In this document: positions 50,421 through 64,000 of the stretch, piece by piece
How positions within the stretch are numbered: the first letter of the stretch is position 1
Layout: each line of letters starts with the position of its first letter
From: Atopsyche davidsoni
Lineage: Eukaryota; Arthropoda; Insecta; Trichoptera; Hydrobiosidae
Reading direction: 5' to 3'
Assembly (NCBI GenBank): GCA_022113835.1
Contig: JAILWY010000007.1
Coordinates: forward strand, 9,091,001 to 9,155,000
Length of the DNA: 64,000 nucleotides
Notes under the pieces: model-generated
The model's database searches: none
Told to the model about the DNA's origin: nothing
The model's input: the letters and a program-made list of their open reading frames with translations, nothing else
Position numbers and translations under genes: made by a program

Positions 50421-53400
50421 CTTATTATCCGGGGACTTGAGGTGGTTGGTGGTCTTAAGATCTAAAAAAAAAAAACACAGATACATCAGGAATCAGTATG
50501 TCGAAAACATTAATAGTATGTACTTAAGATATAATATTTGTATCAATTCTGACTTTTCACGCAGATCTTTTGAAAGAGTCATAATTTTACATATTACTTA
50601 ATTTTAAAACGTTCATTATTTTTTCTTTACGTTGCTTCAAATATATGCATTTTAAGTTTTGATATAGAAAGGTCACTCATCGGTTTTGGTGAAAGAAATT
50701 GATATGTACAATATTTCAATAAATAAGTTTTGAATTTGAATTTTCATTCACACAGATAACATTGCATTTTGTTAAATTATCAATTATATGTATAACAGAT
50801 AACTACAAAAATGTTTTTACATGATTATAGTAAAAATTATATATATTTTATCTTATCACTTTCGGCTTGGTAAAAAGTGCTAATATGTATTAAAAAAATG
50901 CCCATAAAGATATCACCCATGGAAAGTGAAGTTATTTTATAACAGGACAAAGATGAGATTCGAATTCTCCCAACTACAAAAATAGTGGCTAATAAAATAT
51001 TTGATGAAAACATTTTTCTATGTTTTGTCTTGTTCTGAAAAAAACGGGACCAAATACACCTAGCAGGAAAAAAAAATTAGTACTGATCAAATGCGTAATT
51101 TAGCTACGTCACGTAGGGGAGGCTCCAAGAGGGGTGAGTTCTGATAGTCCCCGAGAGCCGAAGAAGCAAATAAGGGAGAAGCCCTACAGTTCTAATTTGT
51201 TTCCAATAAAGTGCGTAATTTATTGACGTGCGTTATTTATGACGTGACCAACGCAATTTATCATTTTTTACGGAAATACGAATTACGCATGCCTTAAAAA
51301 ATATACAGCAGAAATGAAATGAAATGATCCAAGTTACTTTGTTATTTCATAAGATAAATTGTAAAATCTACAGTGCTTTCGATATTCATCGCTTTTCTTC
51401 TTCGATATTTCTGTATATTTACAAACTTTGCAGACAGTAATTTTAGACATTGTAGACAGTTAAATTATTTACACGATATAATGTCGTCTTTATATATAAA
51501 TAACATATTATACATCTAACACTTCTAACAACCTTGTCAATCGGTTTCTTATCATAATAGGACAAGGTTTATCAAACCGAAACAATAACTTAAACTCCAA
51601 TTAATAATTATATACACAGCGACTCATAATCACGGTGCTCTCAAACAGAGACAGAGAGCAACACTTGTGCTTTTCAAAATAGTTTTTTTCAGTTTGTAAT
51701 CGAGCCATTACTAAGATAAATACTTTGATTTTATGATGACATTAAATTATAAGGAAAAAAAACCAAGAGATTAAGTTTTTCTATGATGATTTTAGATGAG
51801 ATGTATTACTTTAATTAATTGTTTAGATTGATACCGAATCTCTTTTTTTTTTTCAAACGATACTAAGTTTTTTGAGACACATCGTATATTTATTGGTGTA
51901 ACTTTTATTATGTCTGCTTCATATTATAAATTATATACTGATAATGGAATAAAATTTTCGACTTTGACCGGTGTAAACAGGATGTATCACATATTTTTTT
52001 ATTATTACGAATACAATACTAGGAATACAGATAAACGCTTTATAATGCAGTTAAAATAATCACTATAAATTGACTCGCGCTAAGCACACGATCTGGCAAA
52101 AAACTCTATAGAATTCACTGATAATAATAATAATAATACCCACACCTTGCCTTAAAAACATCGTATAAGTCAGCGATGGCAAACCTTTTTGACTCGGCGT
52201 TTCAATGTTCTGAAAAACCCAACAAAAAAAACCTAACATACCCAGACACATCTGATTTATTTACGTTCAGGTTTATAAATCAATTTTACAATGATTAAAT
52301 ATAACAGATGGACGGTGTTGTAATTTTCATCTATGATTTTGGTTTGAATAAATAAAATTAATTAATTAAATTATCGGTATATTATTAAGTCAATTATTCT
52401 TATACTTTCGTATTATAAGGTTCGCCATTACCGATAAGACATAATATACTTTACGTTCAAATACTATATAAATACTTCGATTAATATCAATATAAAATAT
52501 TCAAACCCCCAGTAAATGCAAAAAGAAGAAAAAAAAAAAAAGAAATCATTCATCACCAAAACTTAAAAAATATTAGGTTTTGTTACCCTCACACATAATT
52601 ATTGATTATAAATGATTTTTTTAGGTCTCAGAATAAAATTATGTTGCACTTACGTTATATATTATAAAAAGTAATACAAGTAGATAAAGTGGCAATTTGG
52701 CAAGCTTGCCAAATTTAAAGTCCGATATCTTGTGTAAATAAATCATAGAAGTTTGTAATATTAAATAAATAATTTAAAAAACCTTCAGAGTTTAGTTTAT
52801 TATTATTTACTACATAAAATATGGTAATTTTTTGTTGCAAAGGCAAAACTGTCCTTAGGGATGGCGTGCGGCACAAGTAAACAATTAAATATTTATACAT
52901 TGCATGCAAAAGATTTATTGACCTGCTGGCAATACGTACATCTAAATACATGTTCAACTATGTCTCGCAGTATTTTTTAATAAATAAAATATAATTCCGA
53001 TTAAATATTAATGGAATGTGAAATTTATGTATAAACCAATGTCCTATTTTAACTTTAGTTGCACAACCATAACGCCCATAAAATATAACACAGTCAAAAG
53101 TTATCATTATGTTTGATAGTAAACTATCAACAGTATTGACCACATATTAAATATATAATAGTCTCTAAAGAAACACGCGGTTAAGAGATATCATAAATAT
53201 TTCACTCGGACATTGCAAGTTCATTTGCCTTATATTCTGACGAAAGAGTCTAAACCTAAACAAAACAAAAAAATATTTTTGTTTATATATAAGATGTACT
53301 ACAAAATAAATACATTTACAATCAGAATTGATAGTAATTAATTACTTGGAAATGTATGTATAAACTGCACGCACGTCTCAAATATTACGCTGCAAGTCAC

Positions 53401-53745
53401 CTCTGTCAATCATTTATTAATTACTGTACGATAGTAATAGGGGTCATCAACAGGAGATTCATTTTAAAGTTCTGCATGAGCAAATAATCATATAGCTGAT
53501 AGATTTAGTAAAACAATGGACAAATATGATAGATTTGCAATATAAATACACATAAGAACTGTTGCTTCATTGAAACATTGATAACTTTAGTCCTGCTTTA
53601 GAAAACGTCGCGATATAGTCAAGTCTTTGCCGGCGCCATGTTTCAAGAATCCACAAAAAAAGTAACTGTTTTTTCTATGGCGAGACAATAGAGCCGGTTT
53701 CGGGAAGGAGCGACCAGTCTTCAGTGTGTGCGGCGTCGTCCAAAC

Positions 53746-53917
53746 CAGTGTTTTCCAACCTTTTTGAATACGCGACCCCTTCGTAAGTCAAAAAATTCTG
53801 GCCTAGGCCTAAGGCCTTAATAAAATAGTTGTCAGCGATTTTAAAGACTAATGGCAAACAATTGTCTTTTTCTTTTACCCGCGACCCCTCGAGTAGGGCA
53901 CAGGTTGAAAAACACTG
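53746..53917. mobile_element. hAT-type MITE with 8-bp target duplication
   Basis: The element starts CAGTGTTTTCCAACC and ends GGTTGAAAAACACTG. It is flanked by the exact 8-bp duplication GTCCAAAC (53,738-53,745 and 53,918-53,925). The TIR form CAGTG...CAACC and 8-bp duplication are typical of hAT. The 172-bp interior has CGCGACCCCT near both ends and no transposase. The intact duplication suggests a fairly recent insertion. Confidence 0.9.
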
Positions 53918-56900
53918 GTCCAAACAATAACGAACACAACAGCATGGCTGCGTCAAACAATGTATTCTTTTTAATATGCGATTTCATAATTTGTGAAAAC
54001 GCATTTAGCCTCAATGCGATGCGAACGGAACCTCTAAATTGTAAATTAAATGATAATACGCGAGCAGTTAGAAAATTTTATTTAAATCTGAAAAAAATAT
54101 TAAGTTGCGGCGAGTTCGCAACTCCTGTTTATTATAGACGATTCTATTGACCCGAACAGTGTACAAAAATTATGTACGAAGGCGCAAGTGCGTCTATTTA
54201 CAGAAATGAAATCCAAGCCATGGCCAAGTTGAATACAAAATACTCTGAGAGGACTTCCCGGAGAAGGGACATAAAAGTGTGACGTCATCATTAAATAATC
54301 AATCAAAGGCAATCGTAGACAATAATCGGTACCAAATACGAAGAGTTCAATGGAAGCATAAAAACGACTGATGCTCTTGACAAATCAATATCAGAATTCA
54401 ACTTGAACATATAAGGTTACGTACACTTTTAAATTGCAAGCAAAAAGTAAAGGCAGCAACCAAAAAATATACTATATTAGGTACTATCTATTTTCAGTTA
54501 TCAAACATATAACAAATATGTAGTCAATTTTAATAACATAAAAAAATCAACGAGTTAAAAAAAGTAGTTTTCATTCAGATTGTAAAAAAAAATATGAACA
54601 TTTTTAATACCCGAATTGCGGTTTTTACGTTTATGCTAATTAATGTTTTACTCAAATATATTACTTTATAATCGCGTTTTATAATAATCACCAAAAATCC
54701 TAATCGCACATAATCTGAAGCGTTAAATGTTGTCCGTTTTTAAGCACAGCCCAAACACATTTCAACACAGTCACTATCTTTATAGCGTCAATTAAAAAAA
54801 AAAATACAATCTGGTCTAGACGGCGGAAAAATGATACTGCGGCAAACAACCATCGACAGCTTATTTTATTTTACATCGGCAACTTCATAAGAATGATCCT
54901 ACGACAAGCCTGAGATAGACATTATAAAAATAACCACCTTTCTTTTACATGCTCACTCTCCTGGCACAAGACAAATGCTAAATATAGCGCACACGTGCTT
55001 TTCTATTTTTTTAAAAGTGTGTATGCATTAGCTAATGAAGCGGTCAAACAGTCGCGGGTTATTACTACCAATTAATCATGATTAATAAAAAAATAACAAC
55101 GTTTGCCTAACAAAGCTACACAAATTTTGAGTTTTTCAACGGGTCGAAAATTCTTCGTATGCCCCTGAAATATAATGCAACAAGTAAATCAGTCCTGCAC
55201 TGAAGTCCCGTAATCACATATAATACAGTTGTTACCAATTACACGTCATGGTGAGTATATATAAACCGATAATCACCAGAAAGGGATCAATGGGGCTACA
55301 GGCTCTCCCCATCGACAAAATAATCACTTCAAAAGCTGGATTTGTTGAAGAGTTTACAGAGCACTTGCTATTGACTAAAAGCATATAAATACTGTATAAT
55401 AACTGTGTTTGTGCAGTCATTAATCAAACCAAGACTACGCAAACCATGGTTTAATCTCGTCGTGGTAAGCTTTTATATTATTATGTTATAATCTTTGTTT
55501 TCACGAATTGTCTATGCAAATGATCAAATAAGATTAATATCCATGTGACGATTATGATTGGATTAATTGTAAGTAAAACAAATAGGTAAATGCTTAGAAG
55601 AAAATGAATTTGGTGCGTCCAACATTTGACCTGCTTACAGTTTATAGACACCGACATTTTTTTATTACATTTAATCTGTATGATTTACGTATTTAGCACG
55701 TGGAGCTATTTACGTATTTAGCATTAAAAATGGCACACTTTGTAACCACTAGCGCGTAGTGAAATCTGCCAAAAAATCTATGATTCAGAGGCACTCGAGT
55801 GTACATGTGTACCACTAACTAATTTCCTATATTTTTCACGAGAATAATAAGATACTTAACCGGCGATATGTTTGATAAAAAAAAATATTATCGCTTCAGT
55901 GCATATCTTTATCATTATTTGCAAGTTGATAGCTAAAATAGGTGAACAAGTATCAAAACAGTCTTCATTTATTTAAAAGATTATATTGTAGGTTTATTAA
56001 GTAGCGTTCGTTTGCTTTAGTTGAAATTTTAAAAAAATGAGGGATACGTGAATTTCTTCACAGTCATTAGAGAATACGTTAATATATACTAAACATATCT
56101 ATAATCTAGCGCCTGACTGAAGATAATTCAGCTGAGAAGGGTCAGTTGCATTCTGCATTCATATTTGGCTGCAGGCCAAACAGAAGTAATTATAGACTGG
56201 TTATAAAACCGGACTGCGATCAAACAACCTACGTGAGAATCATCAGGCACTCTAATCAAACAACACCTGATTAATAATGCCGTAAATTTTATATATCAGG
56301 TTTTTTTAAGGCCTCCAGTAGTCCCTTAGTTCAAAACAAATACATGCAATTAACACAAATAAGAGTATGCCCGCACAATCACAATACGTCTCTTTATTTG
56401 TGAACCAAATTCAGCATACCAAGGCTTCGTGAAACCGGGTGCTTTGACACCACGACGATACTTAAAATAGGAGTGATGACCTTTTGGGTGAACATTTTGA
56501 CACTGTGTGGATTCGACTTTAAAAGAGATCATTTATTCGTTTGATTGCAAATAATCATTCAGACTTCCTCATATTCAATGTATATTTAGAGGCGAATCTC
56601 AATAAGCCAGTGTAAAATAACAAAACAAACAAAACACAAAAACAACTAGCAGCCTACTAAAAAAATACATGTTATATAATTAAACACAAAAATCCATTAC
56701 CAAAAGCTATAAAAAAAAAAACTATTTACGTCATGATTATACAAAAGGTAGATGAAAACCGGTATGAGAACTTCTTGATCAAATACAAACCGACTTTAAT
56801 TGAAGAAGGCAGACTAACGATTCTACGAACGGTGATTGAATGTGCAAAAAGTTGTACAAACATTTAAAAAACTAAAAAATGAACATAAAAATCAATTCTG

Positions 56901-59900
56901 TATTAAAATACTATTTTCCTTTATCCTGGCACACACCTCAGATAGGGAAAACATTAAAATACAATACAAACAAATAAATCCTCCACGTGACTCGCCGTTA
57001 CTGCACAATGTCCTAATTGCATATTCATACATTTTATTTGCTCAACCCTTTATCGACCTTGCTTTTCTTGTAATACATTTTCGCAATTATGATTTTTTTT
57101 AAAGTTTTGGTACCATTCTGCGGAGATTTTCCAGGCTCGTGAGCGACAGTTACAAAACCTGATTCAAAAATACAGTCACACGCGACACCTGATAGTTTTG
57201 TGGCGTGGAGAAAACCTGGCAAAAATCACTACAACAAATTGCAAAAGAAGATAATATTACTGAATTGTCAAATTCTGTATTTTTAAAATATTTATTGCAT
57301 GCGAAAGAGAATTCCAAGCTCAGGTAATTCGAGAAAAGGGAGATACTAAGCATGGTTCTGTGCAAGAGATGAGACAGGTAGGCACGCAGTAGGGAGCATT
57401 TAGAGGTGATAGATGACAGACTTGATGTAAACAATTACCAAACAATATAATATATACTATGTTTCGCACAGATAGCTAAAAATAATAATAACAACCAGTA
57501 CGCCACTGTAATAAAAAAACGTTATGCTATTAGTTTACAAACATTGTATTTGATATACTTGGCTCTTATTTTACATATTTATTTCGCGTTAATTATCAAC
57601 TTAAATCGTCAGAAAAAAAAATACATTTTGATAAAACGTATCATCAATGTTCAAAATAGGTTTGTATGTAATATGAAGTAATAAAAAAGTATGTTTAAAA
57701 CAGTAGACTGGTCTTCAAGGGTTAATAATTTGTTTGCTAATAACTTTTGCATATTCGGAATTTCTCGGGAAACATCGGCAAAGCTCGGCAGACCCGATAG
57801 TACTTAAAAAGTACACAAACAACATTTGTAAGTCAGCGACTTGTATTATATTTTCCACAGGTAAAACATATTCGATTGCATGGCATCAGGTCAAGGCCTC
57901 CCACCTTTTGCAGAGATAAAAAAAATATAACATATAAGGTGGGCTGTGCGTAGACAGCAAACGACATGTCTAAAATCTAACACATGTGATATATATGAAA
58001 TATAATTATACATACTAAAATATTAAATACATAAACCCTAAAATATCGAACCTGGAAAAGCGGAAAACTTTAGATGCTGTGGTAGTGATGTTTTAAAAAT
58101 TGATTACCTATAGTTTATTTGAGGTCAATATTTATTTTCTATGAGCTTGAACAATCAAAATATAAAATTTCACAATCCGCTTAGAAAACGACACAAAATG
58201 CTTATACGTATATTAAATAATTAATATATCATCACAGACAACTCAATTGTGTTAAAAAAAATCAACCGGGAAACTATGATTTATTAATGTTATAAGTTAT
58301 GTTTATTTTAGTTGGACTTTGATTATTCTATTTTTTTGAGATCAAAAAGTTATCGTTACGGCGGATAACGATTACAAAAATTAAAACAACGAATGTTATT
58401 GATTGATAGTGAATTCGACGCAGGTATGACAATATTATTTCTAGAAATAAAAATATAACTAACTTATAATATGGTACAAAAACGTCGCTATACAATGCAG
58501 CTGTGATGCGAGTCTTTATAAATTGTATAAAATAAACAGACACTCGTGCGGAAGACTATCGTTATTATATGTCCTTTTAACACAAAAAAATATTAATTGA
58601 TTAAGTACAGTGTCTCCTAATCAACAATGTCCACTATATACGGTATGCATGCATGTTTTGAAAAAGCTGAGAGGAGCTATCGAGAAACAAATCTCAAGCG
58701 AGTATGTTTGAGTACACTCAATACAAGGTTAGTGTACAACTACACATCCAAGAATACAAAGCACTTGATGAGAATGAATCAAATAAATATGTCAGTATTC
58801 AGTCTTGTCACAATAAAATTAGACCGCAGACAGAATGATTGAAGCAAGTGAAAGATAATAATGGCCGAAGCAAATACAAGGCGACCTTTCATAACCGCAG
58901 AGAGGAAAATAGTAGTGTTTTCAAATCATGCAAAATAAAATTTCAATCATATAAAATAAAGTTGTATTTTAAACAGATCTTAAAGAGTTGTCATTGGTTT
59001 TTTAGAGACTGCGTACTTTAGATTATCCGTTATACTTTGGTAGTATAGTAACTTTGATCACAATTTAAAGATAAATGAGGCATACATTGCATCCCAGGGC
59101 AGTATCAAATTGGCTTTATACACGATATGCCGCTTAAAATGACTATTCAATTGTTAGAAATAAATCGCTAGCAATCTCATAAATGTTGCGATTTTTTTTT
59201 TGATATTGTTACTTGTTAAATTTGAGGGTTCCGCCAGTATTAATTAGGTTTGAAAATAAATTTTATTGGGACACATCGGTCTTTGGAAAATTAGGTTACA
59301 GCCCTGCCCTAGAAGATTTTTAATATGCATGATACACAGTAATTCAGTTTTCCATTATAACCATAGTCGCTAAACCATTTTCTTTTACACAATACACAAC
59401 TTAAATTGTATAACATTGTTGTTCATAGTTATATGTGTTCATATTTATTTTCCAGATATAACAGTCAGTAATCAACTCGGGAAAACCTAATTATATACAC
59501 GTAATAGTTTTGATGAGAATGTTTACCTGTCCAATAACTGCACTTATGCGTAGTTATTGATTTGAATATGTCGTTGTAACAATCTAAACTATACCCTGAT
59601 AAGATGACAGTGGAAATTCAAGACAAATAATTCTCCGAAATTAACTATGTGGTCCAATTCATTAGATGCAACCAAAACTAGTTAATACAATATTTTCTAA
59701 ATAATTTGTTGATATTAATAAAAGCTGAGAAGAATGCAGATTAATGTCAGGTGAAACCAAAAGATCAAAACGTAATCGTTCTTTTAAGTCAGCTTTGATA
59801 ATTTGTATATTTTCCATTAGCATGTTGTGTACATTACTATAATATATCAATATCTACGCATTACGGACTCGACAGGTGATGATATAATAACCCAGATAGA

Positions 59901-60541
59901 AAAAAATGATAATAAAAAATATGTCTAATAGATACAGCGTATTTTAAAATGTATAAGTAAACAAATACGCAATACGTACGCGGCAGTCATTAGTATTGTC
60001 ACATGTCACCATTGAGAGGAAATTTATGTAAGCAATCACTACTTGACCATTCAAGTTATGGGAATAAATTGAAGACATGCTTTCTAAATAATGGAAATTT
60101 ACGTTTGAGTTTTGTTTAAAACTGATAATAAAAATAATTCCAGATGAGTTTTGTGAAACGAGATAACGTAACTGGACCATTCGCCCTCTTTAGAGGTCAT
60201 AAGAATAGTTTATTATTATGCAATAAATGCTTGACCGTGTCAAGGGGATTATCATGCTGTATCGTGGCCACGATAAGCATGCTTATGAAGTGGATATAAA
60301 GTGATATTCAGCAACATTACCATGAATGCACGTAATCGTTACTGATAATGGTAAAAGCGCACATTGATGCGAAATTAAGCTCTAGAATTAACTGTGCAAA
60401 CGGCTAATGGCTGTGGTATTAGTTTTGTAATTTCAGATTTCAAGTAAAAAAAACCAGCTCGTTTCCACTGACAGGTTGAATGACCTAGCAAAGTAAGCAA
60501 AACAAATAACTTTTAAAATTAGCTTTGAACAATCACTAGAC

Positions 60542-60786
60542 CTGGGGTCTCCAACCTTTTTGCACTCAAGACCACATTCTAGAGTGCCGGTCGGGCGGTT
60601 TATTTATAGTTGGACATAGTCAATAAAAAAATATAATGCACAAAAAATACTAAATTCCAAGAATATAATTACAAAATATAAAAATTACATTATAATTTAT
60701 ATAAAATAAAATAAATAATAGGCGGGCACACGTAAAGCGGTCGGCGGGCGCCATGGTGCCCGCGGGCATAGGGTTTGGGACCACTG
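60542..60786. mobile_element. hAT-type MITE with 8-bp target duplication
   Basis: The element starts CTGGGGTCTCCAACC and ends GGTTTGGGACCACTG. It is flanked by the exact duplication CACTAGAC (60,534-60,541 and 60,787-60,794). The TIRs match the CAGNGGTCNCNAACC form of hAT elements. It is 245 bp and non-coding, with a GC-rich right part (GCGGTCGGCGGGCGCCATGG). Another hAT family from the one at 53.7 kb. Confidence 0.88.
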
Positions 60787-61676
60787 CACTAGACAGTCTC
60801 TTTAACGGGACAAATGTCTATATATAAACATACATCATTAATGATAACTGCCATAAAATAAATTTTGTTTAAAATTATAAAAAAAATGTTTCTACCTCAT
60901 CCAGTCATTGTCACGAGTTGAACGGATTTATTCAACTTCTTAAATATTATGAAATAAATATGTGAGAAAGAAATGCAGTTATAAAGTGACAGTTAAATAT
61001 TTCCATATAGTACTAAAATTCACACAGAAAATGAACATCTTTGATTAAATGTCAAAAAATAAAAACATTTCTTTGACGTAGATTTTTAGAAATGGAAAAT
61101 AATAGATTTTAATATAGAAAAAAAGATAATAGAAAAAAAGTGATTTCCAAAAAAAAAAAAAAAAATTACAAAAGCAATACACAAATATAGTTAACTTATG
61201 TAAACAAAACTTTATATTTTTTGTAAAAGAAAAAAGTCAATAAACAAAGTTAAAACAAAATAAATAAAGTTGATAAAAATGCATCTAGGTCAAAAAATGC
61301 CCAAGAAATTAAAATTAAAATGAATAATTTACCAAGAGGAACAAATGTAAATAATTTTTGTAAAATAAGTATGTCAAAAAAATAATCACAAAGTGGTGAA
61401 TAAATATAGTTTTTGGAGAAAAAAAAAAGTATCTCGACATTTGATGAAGTGACATATAAAATTAGCGGTGCTTATAAATGTGTAATACACACATTTAGAG
61501 ATTTATTAAATATTTATCGGTGAATGTACATCAAAACCAGAGCGGCTTCACAAATGGAAAGCGAAAAACCGCCGCCGCTCAGAAGCGGATCACTTCTATT
61601 TCTGATAGTAACAAAAAAAAATGAATGAATACCGACTTTTGAAAAAAATGCAAAGTGACTTGTAGTTATCGCTTAC

Positions 61677-61830
61677 TTATTTTAGTTCAGTCGCAGCTAC
61701 AAAACACGAGAACTAAACTTGCTACAATAAGCCTCACGCCGACCTTCAACGCTCGGCGCACGGAATACACACTGGACTGAAGTTGCGCTTTCGGATTTGC
61801 GGGGCGCTCACGTCGACAGGTTGATTCAGT
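61677..61830 (-). promoter_or_regulatory. CpG-rich promoter and possible untranslated first exon
   Basis: A CpG-rich block sits between AT-rich DNA and the mariner remnant. On the minus strand it contains an initiator match TTCAGTCCAG (A at 61,778) and, about 100 nt on, a consensus-like donor AAATAA|GTAAGCG after 61,677. The nearest downstream gene on that strand is PC, 11 kb away, so this may be a distal PC first exon. A plus-strand or bidirectional promoter cannot be excluded. Confidence 0.3.
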
Positions 61831-61853
61831 GCTGCCACTAGTAAAAAAATATA

Positions 61854-62641
61854 GACGGGTGTGCATTCATTTTTTCGGATTTTCTAAAAGATGGCGTTAC
61901 AAGTATTGAATCGCATCAGGCTATACTTTAACATTTCATTGTGAAGCGTCATTATTGCGCTTTTGTTTTCAGTATATGTCATATCGCTGAAGTGTATACA
62001 ACATTTTTTTTAAGCTCTCAACATGTCAACTTTTGTACCAACAAAACGCAATTTCCGGGAAGCTTTACTTTTCTATTTCAATTGGAAGAAAAAACCAGCT
62101 GAAAGTCACCGATTGCTGTGTGAAGTTTATGGTGAACATGCTCCATCGCAAAAAAACGTGTGAGAACTGGTTTCGACGCTTTAACAATGGCGATTTCGAT
62201 GTGGATGACAAAGAACGTCCAGGCCAACCAAAAAAATTCGAAGATGAAGAATTAGGGGCATTGCTCAATGAAGACTCGTGTCAAACGCAAGCAGAACTCG
62301 CAGAATCATTCGGAGTTGATCGAGCAACAATTTCAAGACACTTAAAAGCATTGGAAATGATTCAAAAGTAAGAGAATTCGGTGCCACATGAATTGAAGCC
62401 GAGAGAAGTCCCTTCCAACTACCACTTGTTTCGATCGATGCAGAATGCCCTTTCTGGAATAATTGGCTTGATTCTTTCTTGGCTTCAAAAGACGAACAGT
62501 TCTTTTGGGATGGAATCCATGATTTGCCCGGAAGATGGGAAAAAGTAGTGGCTAGCGATGGATAATACTTTGAATAGAATATATTGTACTAATTTTTTAT
62601 AATAAAGCTCCAATTTCACGAAAAAATTAATGCACACACCG
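61854..62641 (+). mobile_element. Internally deleted mariner element
   Basis: About 788 bp flanked by TA, with imperfect TIRs: TGTGCATTCATTTTTTCG at the left and its counterpart TGTGCATTAATTTTTTCG (reverse complement) at the right. The transposase remnant starts at the ATG at 62,023 (MSTFVPTKRNF). It keeps the paired helix-turn-helix DNA-binding part (ENWFRRF..GDFDV, then a Q-AELAESFGVD-ATISR segment), loses frame by one base in an A-run near 62,150, has a stop near 62,370, and then jumps to the extreme C-terminus (HLFRSMQNAL, FFWDGIHDLP). The catalytic DDD core is deleted, so it cannot transpose by itself. A member of the mariner group common in moths. Confidence 0.92.
62033..62371 (+). pseudogene. 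Mariner transposase N-terminal remnant
   Basis: This frame continues the DNA-binding half of the transposase after the single-base frame change near 62,150: KTCENWFRRFNNGDFDVDDK, then a segment ending ATISRHLKALEMIQK and a stop. The portion before the change belongs to the neighbouring frame that starts at 62,023. The catalytic domain is absent, so the product would at most bind DNA. Confidence 0.85.
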
Positions 62642-63184
62642 TATATAATGGTATGACTTTTTCAAAGATCAGCACTACACCAGATTTTGTGATTGAATTT
62701 TATCATATTATTTATTATAAAATTATCTGAAATTTAAAGTCAGAGTAACCACATGTACTATTGAAACCTTGCAATAGTACTTAACGGTTTGAAATTAGCT
62801 ATTATTCAATATCACAACAGACTTTATTTACCAAATTATATTTTTTTATGACTTATGCATTTTCATTACTAAAAATAAGAATTAAAATTTAAAAGCCTTA
62901 ATAATTTGGAAATTTCAATTTATCCAAGCTTTCGTGCTGATAGTATAGTATATTTTTTAACCCTCCCATTATGTAGTAGCAAGATTGATCTTATTTAATG
63001 TATGTATATATATATATATATTTATTTATTTTTCACATCTTAGGCACTAGACAGGGGAAATAATAAAATGTAATATTTGTAAGATTTATTAGCTATTAAT
63101 TTGCTTTCACTCTGAAAAATACAGATTTTGATACATATTTGAAATTAATTTTAACACAAACATGATGGGATCTATGTGACGCGA
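62642..63184. other. Spacer and Rpt3 3' UTR
   Basis: AT-rich, with a short (TA)n tract at 63,000-63,020. A minus-strand AATAAA (TTTATT at 63,085-63,090) lies about 95 nt after the Rpt3 stop and is the likely polyadenylation signal; another is at 63,021-63,030. Confidence 0.6.
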
Positions 63185-63979
<795 letters not shown>

Positions 63980-64000
63980 TTAAAACAATAGTAAAATTAG

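Larger units (their letters stand above)
50421..61676. other. Upstream DNA of PC, no genes recognised
   Basis: AT-rich DNA without recognisable exons. It contains the two hAT MITEs at 53.7 and 60.5 kb. A GC-richer block at 51,080-51,300 carries ATGCGTAATT near its left and AATTACGCAT near its right end, possibly another small inverted-repeat element. If the CpG-rich block at 61.7 kb is a distal PC promoter, this stretch is a first intron of about 11 kb. Confidence 0.5.

Noticed and set aside
50395..50601. Short frame starting in AAAATGGCGG, 200 bp upstream of PC
   Set aside because: The ATGGCGG is better read as a Pho/YY1-type promoter motif on the opposite strand; the frame decays into low-complexity residues.

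Overview
The window is nuclear DNA of an arthropod, most likely an insect and probably a lepidopteran. It is AT-rich, its genes are split by many short GT-AG introns, it carries mariner, hAT and other TIR elements, and a pyruvate carboxylase and a proteasome ATPase read as animal proteins. The species call is inference; nothing in the window fixes it. No operons, CRISPR arrays or other prokaryotic features were seen.

Layout. 1-26,990 is largely non-coding and repeat-rich: (TA)n and (CA)n microsatellites, several TIR/palindromic MITEs, isolated CpG-rich islands, and one pair of exon-like blocks with good splice sites (11,204-11,308 and 11,787-11,931). 26,990-31,224 (+) is a gene for an unrecognised 446-residue membrane protein with two membrane segments; it has a CpG-rich probable first exon, three coding exons, and a tRNA-Lys(CTT) gene in an intron. 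31,225-38,653 holds its probable 3' UTR and the 3' UTR of the next, convergent gene. 38,654-50,187 (-) is a complete mitochondrial pyruvate carboxylase gene with 24 constitutive coding exons (1,185 aa). The intron between its biotin-carboxylase half and its carboxyltransferase half contains several small, frame-preserving candidate cassette exons. 50,188-61,850 is PC upstream DNA with two clean hAT MITEs (8-bp target duplications) and a second promoter-like CpG-rich block. 61,854-62,641 is an internally deleted mariner. 63,185-63,977 (-) is the 3' part of the gene for 26S proteasome ATPase Rpt3/PSMC4, which continues past the right edge.

The protein genes are not an obvious functional unit: PC replenishes mitochondrial oxaloacetate, Rpt3 is a housekeeping proteasome motor subunit, and the third is unknown. 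The most unusual structure is the PC linker intron: a 51-nt exon and up to three smaller ones (18, 15 and perhaps 6 nt), all phase 1 and all multiples of three, with a perfect 16-nt complementary pair bracketing two of them. This would let one gene make enzyme isoforms that differ only in the hinge between the two catalytic halves.
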